The notes under the pieces are model-generated. The model ran no database searches, was not told where the DNA came from, and saw only the letters and a program-made list of their open reading frames with translations. This document shows, piece after piece, positions 37,391 to 46,913 of a DNA stretch of 64,000 bases. Position numbers and translations under genes: made by a program. The stretch covers positions 434,001 through 498,000 of the forward strand of contig NZ_JJMN01000046.1 of NCBI RefSeq assembly GCF_000696385.1. The letters run 5' to 3'. This DNA is from Vibrio metoecus. Lineage in GTDB: Bacteria > Pseudomonadota > Gammaproteobacteria > Enterobacterales > Vibrionaceae. Numbering within the stretch: the first letter of the stretch is position 1; each line of letters opens with the position of its first letter.

Positions 37391-38545
37391 TCAATCCATT
37401 TGTTGATAGAGAGCTTCAATTTGTTGCGCTTCAATACTGTCTGCTGCCAACCCTGTATAGCGGGCAAGTGTAGAGCGAACGCCTTCTTTTTCAATACTTT
37501 GTTGTAATTCGACGGCTTGGGGATCACTGCTATTGCGATATTTCAGCGCTGCGGCAATCCCTTTCAATAACATGCTGTTTGGTAAGCCGTACTCAATTGT
37601 ACCGAGTAACGGCTTGATTAATCTATCATTTGTGCCAAGTTTTCTCAGCGGTTGGCGCCCAACGCGATCCACTTCATCCACCAGATAAGGATTGGCAAAG
37701 CGGCTTAGGATTTTCTCGATGTAGGCGCTGTGCAGCGCGCGATCAAAACCATAGCGGCGGATCAGCACTTCGCCGCTCTCCTGCATTGCTTGTTTCACCT
37801 GTGCATGAATGCTCGGGTCTTCAATCGCTTCACGGATGGTACGGTGACCTTTCAAACAACCCAAGTAAGCGGTAATACAGTGACCTGTGTTGAGGGTAAA
37901 CAGTTTGCGCTCGACAAACGCCATCAGATTGTTCGTTTTTTCCATTCCCTCAATCTGCGGGATCTCGCCTTTAAACTGCTGCTCATCAACAATCCATTCG
38001 CTGAAGCTTTCTACGGTCACTTCTAGCGGGTCATCGTTGGCCGCTTGCAGCGGCGGCACAATGCGATCGACTGCGGAATCCACAAAGCCCACTAAAGCAT
38101 CGGCTTGTTGCTGCTCCTCGGCAGTCAGGAATTGATACACCTGCTGCTTAAGGTGAGTGGTACCACGCACCATATTCTCACAGGCGATGATGTTGAGTGG
38201 TTGAGCATTGCCTGCGGCAAAGCGAGCGCTCAAACCCTTGGCGATGGTTTTGGCAATAATATCGAGTACCGTTGGCCCCACTGCTGTGGTGACTAAATCG
38301 GTTTTGATAATCCGCTCGATCAAGGCTTCACTGGCACTGTTGACGGCGGTGACGTGGCTAACGGTTTCCATTTTGCATTCGCTACCGACCACTTTGACTT
38401 TGTATTCTTGTTGATGACTCAGTTGATCCACAAGGGGTTCGTTGACATCGGCGAAGGTGACGGCAATGTCCGCATCCGCCAGAAGTTTGCCAATAAAACC
38501 GCGGCCAATGTTGCCTGCACCAAAATGAACTGCATTCTTTTTCAT
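37391..38545 (-). CDS. mtlD: Mannitol-1-phosphate 5-dehydrogenase MtlD
   Basis: 384 residues. NAD site [35 protein letters not shown] at the N-terminus, and the long-chain polyol dehydrogenase catalytic Lys region ([27 protein letters not shown]). Converts mannitol 1-phosphate to fructose 6-phosphate in the cytoplasm. Located 100 bases after mtlA in the mannitol operon. Confidence 0.97.
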   Translation of the reverse strand: MKKNAVHFGAGNIGRGFIGKLLADADIAVTFADVNEPLVDQLSHQQEYKVKVVGSECKMETVSHVTAVNSASEALIERIIKTDLVTTAVGPTVLDIIAKTIAKGLSARFAAGNAQPLNIIACENMVRGTTHLKQQVYQFLTAEEQQQADALVGFVDSAVDRIVPPLQAANDDPLEVTVESFSEWIVDEQQFKGEIPQIEGMEKTNNLMAFVERKLFTLNTGHCITAYLGCLKGHRTIREAIEDPSIHAQVKQAMQESGEVLIRRYGFDRALHSAYIEKILSRFANPYLVDEVDRVGRQPLRKLGTNDRLIKPLLGTIEYGLPNSMLLKGIAAALKYRNSSDPQAVELQQSIEKEGVRSTLARYTGLAADSIEAQQIEALYQQMD

Positions 38546-38645
38546 CTTTACCTACCTCAATGTTGAATGTTTCTCTCACTGCCTGAGGTGAGGTCAGCCA
38601 CATAGGGGGCGTCGCTGACCTCGTTTTGCCTCAGGAGCAAAAACG

Positions 38646-40595
38646 TTATGCCGCTTGGCTGGTCGCCAAAATGCTCAATACATCACTCACATCAAGGGTT
38701 GAGGTGAGCTTGTCGATCGCACTAGGGTCATCGAGGGCATTGGTAATGGTGGTAATGACTTGAATATGCTCATCATTTTTAGCCGCGATACCAATCACGA
38801 GTTTGGCAACATCGCTACTGTCATCGCTAAAGGCCACGCCTTGTGGGTATTGGCAAATCACGATACCGGTTTTGATCACGCGATCTTTGGCATCCACGGT
38901 ACCGTGAGGTACGGCGATAGATTCACCAAGGTAGGTCGAAACCAGCTTTTCACGCTCGAACATGGCATCAACGTACTCTGGGTGGACGTAACCCAGTTCA
39001 ACTAATTTGTTACCCGCGAAGCGAATGGCCTCTTCTTTATTTTGGGCGTTTAGGCCAAGGTGAATGTTCTCTTTTTGCAGTTGAAAAACACTCGGCGGCT
39101 GCACTTCAAAACTGTCATCGTTGGCGGCCAAGATCGAAGGCTTGATCAACTGGCTATCATTGGCCGCCTGACGCTTTGCGGCGATAAGCTGAGTCACGAG
39201 CTGGCTGTATAGCGCACTGTCTAGGAAGTTATTGAGTGAAATATGCTCGGCATTTGGCGCATGTTTGCGTGCACGGTCTGTCAAATCTTGATGGGTAATC
39301 ACGATATCCACATCCGCGGGCAGTGAGTTAATCGCCATATTGGTCACTTTGACAGGCAAGCCGACTTCCTGCACTTTTTTGCGCAACATGCTCGCACCCA
39401 TAGCACTGGAACCCATACCCGCATCACAAGCAACGATGATGCTTTGTACATTCGCCATGTCGATTTTTTTGCTTTGAGTAGCAACTGGTGCCGCTTGACC
39501 TTTTGAACCCGCTTTCATCTCTTGCATTTTCGAGGTGGCTTTCACCAACGCGTCTTTATCGCCATCTTGCTCTGTCGAGGTTTGTGCTTTCATCAGTAGC
39601 GCTGCGACGGCGAAAGAAACCGCTGCTGCTGCAAAGATAGAGCACAGCACGCCTAAGATTGAGCCTTTGTTAGTCATCAGCAGAACCGCGAAAATCGAGC
39701 CGGGAGAGGCTGGAGATACCAGACCTGCATTAAATACGGTGAGCGTAAACACACCTGTCATACCGCCCGCAATCGCTGCCAAAATCAGGCGTGGATTCAT
39801 CAGAATGTAAGGGAAATAGATTTCGTGAATACCACCGAAGAAATGGATGATGGTTGCACCGCCCGCAGTTTGACGAGCCGTTCCTTTACCAAACACCATG
39901 TACGCCAGCAAAATACCAAGGCCTGGACCTGGGTTGGCTTCAATCAAGAAGAAAATAGATTGGCCTGTTTCATTGGCTTGTTGGATCCCCAGTGGTGAGA
40001 AAATACCGTGGTTGATCGCGTTGTTGAGGAACAGGATTTTGGCTGGTTCAACAAAGATGGACGTCAGAGGGAGCAGGTGAGCGGTTACGAGGAAGTTAAC
40101 CCCAGCCGCTAATGCGCCTGACAACACTTTCACAAATGGGCCGATCAGGAAGAAGGCGATGATGGCACAGAGCATCCCGATGATGCCGGCTGAGAAGTTG
40201 TTCACCAACATTTCAAAGCCACTACGTACTTTGCCATCTACTTTGTTATCGAAAGTTTTGATCGCCCAACCGCCCATAGGGCCGACGATCATCGCGCCCA
40301 TGAACATGGGAATATCAGTACCGACAATCACGCCCATCGTGGTGATGGCACCCACCACCGCACCGCGCTCACCACCGACCAGTTTACCGCCGGTATAACC
40401 GATCAAAAGCGGCAGTAAATACGTAATCATAGGGCCAACCAAAGAGGCTAATGTCTCATTGGGTACCCAACCTGTTGGAATGAAAAGCGCAGTAATAAAA
40501 CCCCACGCAATAAAAGCGCCGATATTCGGCATGACCATGTTTGATAAGAAACGGCCAAAATTTTGTATCTTGACCTTGGCGTCTGATGATATCAT
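38646..40595 (-). CDS. mtlA: Mannitol-specific PTS EIICBA component MtlA
   Basis: 649 residues carrying all three PTS modules. The membrane IIC domain spans about residues 10-345 (NMVMPNIGAFIAWGFITALF, GGIHEIYFPYILMNP). IIB has phospho-Cys390 (IIVACDAGMGSSAMGA). IIA has phospho-His564 (ESIAVPHGTVDAKD). Takes up mannitol with phosphorylation. First gene of mtlADR. Its 5' region is overlapped by a plus-strand antisense RNA (MtlS), which in V. cholerae blocks mtlA expression when other sugars are used. Confidence 0.97.
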   Translation of the reverse strand: MISSDAKVKIQNFGRFLSNMVMPNIGAFIAWGFITALFIPTGWVPNETLASLVGPMITYLLPLLIGYTGGKLVGGERGAVVGAITTMGVIVGTDIPMFMGAMIVGPMGGWAIKTFDNKVDGKVRSGFEMLVNNFSAGIIGMLCAIIAFFLIGPFVKVLSGALAAGVNFLVTAHLLPLTSIFVEPAKILFLNNAINHGIFSPLGIQQANETGQSIFFLIEANPGPGLGILLAYMVFGKGTARQTAGGATIIHFFGGIHEIYFPYILMNPRLILAAIAGGMTGVFTLTVFNAGLVSPASPGSIFAVLLMTNKGSILGVLCSIFAAAAVSFAVAALLMKAQTSTEQDGDKDALVKATSKMQEMKAGSKGQAAPVATQSKKIDMANVQSIIVACDAGMGSSAMGASMLRKKVQEVGLPVKVTNMAINSLPADVDIVITHQDLTDRARKHAPNAEHISLNNFLDSALYSQLVTQLIAAKRQAANDSQLIKPSILAANDDSFEVQPPSVFQLQKENIHLGLNAQNKEEAIRFAGNKLVELGYVHPEYVDAMFEREKLVSTYLGESIAVPHGTVDAKDRVIKTGIVICQYPQGVAFSDDSSDVAKLVIGIAAKNDEHIQVITTITNALDDPSAIDKLTSTLDVSDVLSILATSQAA

Positions 40596-40601
40596 CGCGT
40601 C

Positions 40602-40721
40602 CCCCGTTGGATGTTCCGTTTGAATTTAATCGTAGTAACGGTTTGGCAAAAAACCGTTGATTGCTTAGTACACAATCACTCTACCACACAAATTTCGAAT
40701 GGAATCACCAACGGGTTTTTT
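40602..40721 (+). ncRNA. mtlS: MtlS, antisense small RNA over the mtlA 5' untranslated region (boundaries approximate)
   Basis: V. cholerae encodes a ~120-nt RNA, MtlS, opposite the mtlA leader with about 70 nt complementary to the mtlA mRNA. Here, on the plus strand just before the mtlA start, AAAAAACCGTTG (40648-40659) can pair with CAACGGGTTTTTT (40709-40721, one bulge), and the T-run 40716-40721 gives a terminator-like end. Counting ~120 nt back places the 5' end near 40602, seven bases from the mtlA ATG. Position and orientation match the known gene; exact ends are inferred. Confidence 0.65.
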
Positions 40722-41206
40722 GTGATCTTTGTAGCGAATATGTTGAGTAAATGCCGATTTTTTAGTGATCGCTTTCAACTTTTCGTCATGTAAATTTAAT
40801 ACAAATTTAACCAAATTGATTTGTCAATGAATTTTAAATGATCAATGTCTCTAATTTGATTTTTTATCATCGCAACAAATATTGATGCAGTTCACAATTG
40901 TTAATTCCGTTCAAACGAAAAATAAGTATCAAGGTGATTTTTGTCACATTTTGTTCGGTTCTGATGCTTCCTTTCCTATATCTCTTTTCAATTATTGTTC
41001 AATTTGTAATTTAGCTACGAAATCTATCCCCGTTTTTTGTGCCTAACGGCATTTAGCGAGTCTGAAAAATGGCTTGGCTTAATTCACAAAATACACACTA
41101 AGGTTGTGAGTTGGCTTCAATCACCCTGCGCAAAAGGTTTAGGCAAGGAGGATTCCTTGTTATCATCCGCCCCACTTTACGATCCAGATGAAGAACAAAG
41201 ATCAAT
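40722..41206. promoter_or_regulatory. Divergent regulatory region between mtlA and the M23 peptidase, with CRP-like site
   Basis: AT-rich stretch holding the mtlA promoter and the M23 gene promoter. GGTGA-TTTTTG-TCACA at 40933-40948 matches the CRP consensus in nine of ten core bases. A weaker half-site (TGTGATCTTTG at 40721-40731) lies just upstream of the probable mtlA start point. CRP control of mannitol uptake is expected. No open reading frame of note. Confidence 0.45.
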
Positions 41207-42148
41207 ATGAAAGAGAGAGTGATTGTCTCGGTTTCCTCGATTCACGGAACCCAGCATTTTCATTTGGATAGAGTTTTTCGCCTCGTTCTCAAAACGCTCG
41301 GTTATACCACTTTAATTGGTATCGTAGCCGTTGGGGGCGTGATTTATTATCTGAAGAACCAAGTCGATTTTGCCAAGCTCAAGCAGCAAGAGTTGGAAAA
41401 CCAATCCATGTCGCTTTTAGAAGAAGTGACGTCGCTGCGTGAGCTCAAAGAGACTCTGGAAAATGATTTGACGGTACGTGAAGAGAAAATTCAGATCGTT
41501 TCCGATCGCTTAGGCGATTTAGAAAAAGTGCTCGGTGTTGATGAAAGTGGTGCGGAGTTAGAATCTCGCTTGGATGCTGCGGCGATCACATCGTCAGTTC
41601 GTACGTTGATGCTAGCGCAAATTCCTAGTGGCTCACCGGTGCCGGGGGCGAGAATTTCTTCCGGCTATGGTAAGCGTGTACACCCAGTGACCAAGCAGGC
41701 CAAATTACATCGTGGGCAGGATTTTGCGGTCAATATCGGAACCCCAATTTATGCCCCTGCGGATGGTGTGGTCGAAGTGACTCGTGCCAGCAAAGTCGGC
41801 TCTGGGAATTTTATCCGCTTGTTGCATGCGTATGGCTTCAGCAGTTCGTATTCACATATGCAGAAGTTTGCCGTGAAAAGTGGCGAATTTGTGCAAAAAG
41901 GCGATTTATTGGGCTACTCCGGCAACACGGGGTTGTCGTCAGGGCCACATCTGCATTACGAGATTCGTTTTATTGGTCGATCTCTCGACCCACGACCTTT
42001 TGTCGATTGGGGCGTCAATGATTTTGAAACCATATTCACTAAAGTAAGAGGTATACGATGGGAATCTTTAGTAAACAAAGTCGAGCAAAGAGTCAGCTCT
42101 CAGCTACAACTCTCATCGCAAAAGGTAGCCACATCACCGGAGAGTTGA
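41207..42148 (+). CDS. M23-family peptidoglycan endopeptidase, membrane-anchored (TagE-like)
   Basis: 313 residues. One N-terminal membrane helix (residues 32-52), then a coiled coil (FAKLKQQELENQSMSLLEEVTSLRELKETLENDL), then a LytM/M23 domain with zinc ligands in HRGQDFAVNIGTPIYAPADG and GPHLHYEIR. It should cleave peptide cross-links in the periplasm. Its last 31 codons overlap the bactofilin gene in another frame (91 bases), an unusually long overlap. M23 peptidases beside bactofilins act in cell-shape control in several bacteria, so a joint role is likely. Similar proteins were called TagE in V. cholerae. Confidence 0.9.
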   Translation: MKERVIVSVSSIHGTQHFHLDRVFRLVLKTLGYTTLIGIVAVGGVIYYLKNQVDFAKLKQQELENQSMSLLEEVTSLRELKETLENDLTVREEKIQIVSDRLGDLEKVLGVDESGAELESRLDAAAITSSVRTLMLAQIPSGSPVPGARISSGYGKRVHPVTKQAKLHRGQDFAVNIGTPIYAPADGVVEVTRASKVGSGNFIRLLHAYGFSSSYSHMQKFAVKSGEFVQKGDLLGYSGNTGLSSGPHLHYEIRFIGRSLDPRPFVDWGVNDFETIFTKVRGIRWESLVNKVEQRVSSQLQLSSQKVATSPES

Positions 42149-42459
42149 AAGTAGAAAGCAGCATTCAGGTCGATGGTCTCGTCGACGGCGAGCTGCATGT
42201 GGATAAAACCTTAGTGATCAGTGAAAGCGGTATTGTTCGTGGTGAAATCTTTGCTGACCATCTGATCATTAATGGCCAATTTGAAGGGACTGCACACGCC
42301 GGAAAAATTGAGATCCTCAACAAAGGTCGTGTTAATGGTACTTTGTTCAGCGACGATCTCAGTATTGAACAAGGTGGCCGTTTTACGGGCAACACCCACC
42401 CTTCACCAGAGCATCAAGTGGTTGATTTTAAAGATGCCAAAGCGGCAGCTGAAGGTTAA
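42058..42459 (+). CDS. Bactofilin (polymer-forming cytoskeletal protein, CcmA-like)
   Basis: 133 residues; AGAGG six bases before ATG 42058. The DUF583 beta-helix repeats are clear: TTLIAKGSHITGELKVESSIQVDGLVDGELHVDKTLVISESGIVRGEIFADHLIINGQFEGTAHAGKIEI, in roughly 17-residue turns. Bactofilins form filaments without nucleotide and position envelope enzymes at the inner membrane. It overlaps the M23 gene, which would be its natural partner. The short N-terminal tail (MGIFSKQSRAKS) is basic and may bind the membrane. Ends in a terminator. Confidence 0.93.
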   Translation: MGIFSKQSRAKSQLSATTLIAKGSHITGELKVESSIQVDGLVDGELHVDKTLVISESGIVRGEIFADHLIINGQFEGTAHAGKIEILNKGRVNGTLFSDDLSIEQGGRFTGNTHPSPEHQVVDFKDAKAAAEG

Positions 42460-42480
42460 CTTAACGCTAAGTCGACAACA

Positions 42481-42511
42481 AAAGAGAGGCAGTCGCCTCT
42501 CTTTGTTTTTG
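42481..42511 (+). terminator. Rho-independent terminator after the bactofilin gene
   Basis: AAAGAGAGGC (42481-42490), loop AGTC, GCCTCTCTTT (42495-42504), then GTTTTTG. Confidence 0.88.
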
Positions 42512-42535
42512 TACAACGGATGGGTGCAAAGCGCG

Positions 42536-44239
42536 TTATAAACTCGTTTGATGCTCCGCAATCAGCAGTGACATCTGCTCATCGGCACGTTCTTGTGCGC
42601 TTGCAAAATCTTCGTCAGCCGTAAACGGCGTCACCACCTCGTAGTAGCACTTGAGCTTAGGCTCAGTACCCGATGGGCGCACAATCACGCGAGCGCCACC
42701 GTCCAGATGGTAGATCAGCACATCACTGGTAGGTAGGGTAATCGCTTCGGTTTTGCCATCGGCAAAGGTGCGGCGTGCCAGTTTAAAATCTTCCACGATG
42801 AGCACTTTACGCCCTGCAATGTCCGTTGGTGGCGTGGTACGCAATTTATCGCCCACCGGTGGCGAGTTCGGAGCCAGCGCAATGCTGCGCTGCGCATTCA
42901 CATGCAGACCATGCTGGCGATACAAGGCTTCAAGCTGATCCCATACCGTTTTGCCTTGTGCATTCAGCTCTGCCGCCAGTTGAGCAAACGCGACCAGGGC
43001 AGAAAGGCCATCCTTATCCCACACTGTGCTACCAATGGTGTATCCCAAGGCTTCTTCATAAGCGAACAGGAATTGATGCTGCTCGGTTTGCTCTTGCATC
43101 GCCACGTTGGTCAACCATTTGAAACCAGTGAGGGTTTGGTAATAACGCGCGCCATGAGCTGCGGCAATTTTGCTGATCAAGCTGGAAGAGACGATAGTGT
43201 TGCCGACCAAATGGCGATGAGCATCGGTTTGCGAGAGCAGATAGTGACCAAACAGTGAGCCGACTTGATCGCCGGTCAGCATTTGATAGTCACCATCAGC
43301 TTTACGCGCAGCAACCGCAAAGCGATCCGCATCGGGATCATTAGCACAAGCAAGCTGAGCGCCGACTTTTTTGGCCAGTGCCATCACCATATCCATTGCG
43401 CCGGCTTCTTCTGGGTTCGGGAAGTTGACGGTTGGGAAAGTGCCATCCGGCTCGCGCTGTTCCTTCACGCTGCTAACGTGAGTAAAACCGGCGTCGGCGA
43501 GTAAGGTTTCTGCCATATTGGCACCCACACCATGCATCGCGGTGTAAGCCAAGCTCAGCGCTTGCGGCTTAGTGTGATGCTGCAACAGTGGGCTTGCTCC
43601 AATGGTTTTACGGTAAGTTTGGTAATACTCATCACGCAGCCAATGCAGCAGGCCTTGTTGCTCAGCTTGTTCAAGGGCGAGATAAGGGATCGCTTGCTGC
43701 GCCGCTTGGTCAATACAAGCCGCAATGCCTGCATCATGCGGTGGGATAATTTGCGCGCCGTTTTCCCAATACACTTTAAATCCGTTGTATTCCGGCGGGT
43801 TGTGGCTTGCGGTTACCACAACCGCAGCCGCCGCGTTGAAATGGCGTACACCGAAAGCCACGATAGGAGTCGCCGCGACTTGGTAGGTCAAATAAGTCTT
43901 GATGCCCAACGAGGTCAGCACGCTTGCTGTATCGTGAGCGAACTGCTTTGAATCTGGGCGGCCATCGTAACCAATCACTACGCCGCGGTTTTTGGCATCG
44001 GGTAATTGAGCAATCAAGTAATGCCCCAGACCCGCAGCCGTTTCTTGGATCACTAAACGGTTCATTCGGTTCGGGCCACAGCCGACTTTGCCACGCAAAC
44101 CCGCAGTACCAAATTCAAGGCGTGATTGAAAGCGCTCGGCAATCTGCGCGTCTTGCTGAGTGTCGATCAGCTGTTGCAGTTCTTGACGAGTTTTAGGATC
44201 CGGATCTCTGGCCAACCAGTGTGTGACTTGTGAATTCAT
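42536..44239 (-). CDS. Alpha-D-phosphohexomutase (PGM/PMM, PGM2-like)
   Basis: 567 residues, the long PGM2-like form. Substrate and metal motifs: FGTAGLRGKVG near residue 43, TASHNPPEYNGFKVY with the phosphoserine Ser145, DPDADRFAVAAR (metal loop) and RPSGTEPKLKCYYE near the C-terminus (phosphate binding). It interconverts hexose 1- and 6-phosphates, or pentose/deoxyribose phosphates in some members, in the cytoplasm. It is usually annotated phosphomannomutase in vibrios; the exact substrate is not settled by sequence. Single gene, convergent with the bactofilin. Confidence 0.92.
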   Translation of the reverse strand: MNSQVTHWLARDPDPKTRQELQQLIDTQQDAQIAERFQSRLEFGTAGLRGKVGCGPNRMNRLVIQETAAGLGHYLIAQLPDAKNRGVVIGYDGRPDSKQFAHDTASVLTSLGIKTYLTYQVAATPIVAFGVRHFNAAAAVVVTASHNPPEYNGFKVYWENGAQIIPPHDAGIAACIDQAAQQAIPYLALEQAEQQGLLHWLRDEYYQTYRKTIGASPLLQHHTKPQALSLAYTAMHGVGANMAETLLADAGFTHVSSVKEQREPDGTFPTVNFPNPEEAGAMDMVMALAKKVGAQLACANDPDADRFAVAARKADGDYQMLTGDQVGSLFGHYLLSQTDAHRHLVGNTIVSSSLISKIAAAHGARYYQTLTGFKWLTNVAMQEQTEQHQFLFAYEEALGYTIGSTVWDKDGLSALVAFAQLAAELNAQGKTVWDQLEALYRQHGLHVNAQRSIALAPNSPPVGDKLRTTPPTDIAGRKVLIVEDFKLARRTFADGKTEAITLPTSDVLIYHLDGGARVIVRPSGTEPKLKCYYEVVTPFTADEDFASAQERADEQMSLLIAEHQTSL

Positions 44240-44351
44240 GGGGTCACCTTTATCTATTGAGGTTTTGAAGTTTCAGTCTAATTGATATTTATTCTCAAAA
44301 ATATCGAAGCAATCGCTAAACTGGCGTTGCTTCGATACCGTCTTTCATCAT

Positions 44352-45248
44352 TCAACGGCTTAAATGGCGTAAGCTGCGTTTCTCTACTTGTTTAAACAGC
44401 ATAGACAGGGATAAGCAAAGCACCAGATAGGCGGCGCCGACAATCAGCCAAATCTCAAAAATTAGCCCAGATGAGTTGGCGATTTCGCTGCCGACAAAGG
44501 TCAGTTCTTGAATCGAAATTAGTGAGATGATCGACGTGTCTTTGATGAGGGATATCGTCTGCCCCGCTAGCGCTGGGGTAATGGCGGTCAGCACCTGTGG
44601 GGCAATCACATAGCGGTATTTGACCCACGTTGGTAAGCCAAGCGAATCTGCGGCTTCCCACTGTCCCTGCGGGATGTTGGCGAGTCCCGCCCGCACGATT
44701 TCTGCAATGTAAGCGGAAGAGAGCAGCCCGATACACAACACGCCGGATAACAAATTCTCCCATAAGCGAGCAGGGCCAAACAGCCCAGTCACCAATGGAT
44801 GAACTTCCTCAATATGGTTGCGCAGTAGTTCATCCAAACCCAGTAGCGGGATGAGTTGATTGGAGATGAAAAAATAGAAAATGAACACAAACACCAGTGG
44901 TGGAATATTGCGTACCAGTTGCACAAATGCGTTAGCGGGCAAACGCACAAACCAAGCCTTTCGGCTGCGCGCGATGCCGATCAGAGACCCTAACACTAAA
45001 GCCAGTACCATGCCCCACAAGCTTAAACGCAAGGTCGCACCTAAGCCTTGTAAGAAGTAAGGTAAACTGCCATCCGCACGCGGCGTGAAAATCAAACTCC
45101 ATGCTTCATGCCAGTGCCAGTGGTAGTGAATACCCACCTCGGATCGATAATAAAGCCAGCCGATGAGGCTGGCGATTGCGAGCAGTAATCCACCATCGAA
45201 CAAAGTAAAGCGGTTGCCCGATGAGGTTTTGGCGCCATAGTTATTCAT
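44352..45248 (-). CDS. Polar amino acid ABC transporter permease (HisM/GltK type)
   Basis: 298 residues with an N-terminal extension before the permease domain. Family motif SAYIAEIVRAGLANIPQGQWEAADSLGL (EAA loop contacting the ATPase) and about five membrane helices. Last gene of a four-gene minus-strand operon. Its ATG directly abuts the stop of the binding-protein gene, indicating translational coupling. Pairs with the 46113-46913 permease as a heterodimer. Confidence 0.93.
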   Translation of the reverse strand: MNNYGAKTSSGNRFTLFDGGLLLAIASLIGWLYYRSEVGIHYHWHWHEAWSLIFTPRADGSLPYFLQGLGATLRLSLWGMVLALVLGSLIGIARSRKAWFVRLPANAFVQLVRNIPPLVFVFIFYFFISNQLIPLLGLDELLRNHIEEVHPLVTGLFGPARLWENLLSGVLCIGLLSSAYIAEIVRAGLANIPQGQWEAADSLGLPTWVKYRYVIAPQVLTAITPALAGQTISLIKDTSIISLISIQELTFVGSEIANSSGLIFEIWLIVGAAYLVLCLSLSMLFKQVEKRSLRHLSR

Positions 45249-46088
45249 TTACTGACCTGAGGCGATCTGATCCTGCCAATCTAAAGTGGAGAACCAGTAT
45301 TCGTAACGCGCTTGTAACCAGCCATCGGCCGTGCGATCTGCAATCCATTGATCAAAATAGGCTTTCTTGTCTTCTTCCCCTAAACGCACTGCAAACGCTT
45401 CATTGCCTTTACTTAAACGTTCACTGAAAGGAAGGAACAGCGAATCACTGTGTTTGATGCTTTCATGCTCGGGTTTGGGGCTTGAAGCAATCACCGCATG
45501 CGCGTTGCCGTTGATCACTTCTTGGAAAGCTTGGGCATCGTCATCAAATTGCAGCACACTGGCTTTCGGGAAGGTTTCACGCGCCACTTGCACGGTGAAA
45601 GCACCACGGCGAGCCGCGATTTTTACGTTGCGCTTGTTAAAGTCTTCGAGCTTAGCGAAGCCTTCAGCGAGCTTTTTGCTAGCGGCCAGTTGCACACCAG
45701 AGTGCGAATAGGGCGCCGTAAACAGCACACTTTTGGAACGCTCAGGCGTGACCGACATTCCGCCGATGATTACATCAAATTTTTTGGCCAGTAGCGTCGG
45801 GTAATAACTGCCATCCCATGCGGTCGGCACAAATTCCACTTGCCAACCTGAATCGGCGGCTAAGCGTTTAGCGACATCAATCTCAAAGCCAATCAGCTCA
45901 CCCTGCTTATCGCGCATTGCCCAAGGCACAAAGGTCGACATACCCACGCGCAGTGTGCCGCGCTCTTTAATTGCATCAAGATTGGGGGTGTCGTTCGCCA
46001 CTGCTGGCAAAGTGAAAGCCAGCCCCAACAAGCCAGTAAGTAAAGTTTTAACGCTGAATCGACCTAAGCGTTGTCCGAATGATTGCAT
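45249..46088 (-). CDS. Amino acid ABC transporter periplasmic binding protein
   Basis: 279 residues with a signal peptide (first ~31 residues, ending PAVAND). Solute-binding family 3: IKERGTLRVGMSTFVPWAMRDKQGELIGFEIDVAKRLAADSGWQVEFVPTAWDGSYYPTLLAKKFDVIIGGMSVTPERSKSVLFTAPY. The conserved Arg of TPERS should hold the ligand carboxylate. The specific amino acid is unknown. Third gene of the operon, between the two permeases. Confidence 0.93.
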   Translation of the reverse strand: MQSFGQRLGRFSVKTLLTGLLGLAFTLPAVANDTPNLDAIKERGTLRVGMSTFVPWAMRDKQGELIGFEIDVAKRLAADSGWQVEFVPTAWDGSYYPTLLAKKFDVIIGGMSVTPERSKSVLFTAPYSHSGVQLAASKKLAEGFAKLEDFNKRNVKIAARRGAFTVQVARETFPKASVLQFDDDAQAFQEVINGNAHAVIASSPKPEHESIKHSDSLFLPFSERLSKGNEAFAVRLGEEDKKAYFDQWIADRTADGWLQARYEYWFSTLDWQDQIASGQ

Positions 46089-46112
46089 AGGAGTTCCTTC
46101 TTTATTTCATCG

Positions 46113-46913
46113 TTACTGTGAGCGCCACTGCGCGCCCAATTTATGTTCTAGCCAAGCTGATAATGCTGACAGAGTCAGGGTTAACAACAGATAGATCGCC
46201 GCGACGCTGAACCAAATCTCAAACGGCATCGCGGTTTCCGAGACGATATTGCGCCCCTGAGTGGTGAGATCAAAAATCGCCATCACACTGACAATAGACG
46301 AGTTTTTAATCAGCGACACCATTTCATTGGTCAACGGAGGTAATGTACGTTGTAGAAGTTGCGGCAGGATCACATCGTAAAAGGTAAAAAAACGCGATAA
46401 GCCGAGTGAGTGTGCCGCTTCATATTGGCCTTGCGGAATGCTGTTTAACCCGCCGCGAAACACCTCTGCGGTATAGGCCCCTTGAAACAGAGCAAGGGCA
46501 AGCACTGCGGTCGCAAATCGGTCGAGCCCTATCACTGGGCCAAACACAAAGTAGAGGAGGTATATTTGTACCAAAAGCGGCGTGTTACGCACTACCGCGA
46601 TGTATCCGGTGCCTAAAGCTCGCCCGACCAATGAATGTGATTGACGCAGTAAGGCGGTGGTTAAACCCAGTGCTAAGGTGAAAATCAAACTGATCCCTGT
46701 CAACTGCAAGGTGACCAACAGGCCGTGCAGTAAATCACCCGCCCACCACTGCCCATCTTCAAAAATCAGCACATACTCAGGCACTCGGTGCCACTGCCAT
46801 GTATAGCCCATGGCTTGCGCGCCAGAATCAAGCAGCCAGACCAATCCGGCAAAGACCAAGATCATTTGCAGGGTGGCGAACAGCAGTGGGCGAAGAAAGC
46901 GTTTTATCATCAA
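46113..46913 (-). CDS. Polar amino acid ABC transporter permease
   Basis: 266 residues, permease motif GAYTAEVFRGGLNSIPQGQYEAAHSLGLSRF. N-terminal membrane helix followed by a periplasmic segment before the core domain. Its start overlaps the ATPase stop by four bases. Partner of the 44352-45248 permease. Confidence 0.93.
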   Translation of the reverse strand: MMIKRFLRPLLFATLQMILVFAGLVWLLDSGAQAMGYTWQWHRVPEYVLIFEDGQWWAGDLLHGLLVTLQLTGISLIFTLALGLTTALLRQSHSLVGRALGTGYIAVVRNTPLLVQIYLLYFVFGPVIGLDRFATAVLALALFQGAYTAEVFRGGLNSIPQGQYEAAHSLGLSRFFTFYDVILPQLLQRTLPPLTNEMVSLIKNSSIVSVMAIFDLTTQGRNIVSETAMPFEIWFSVAAIYLLLTLTLSALSAWLEHKLGAQWRSQ

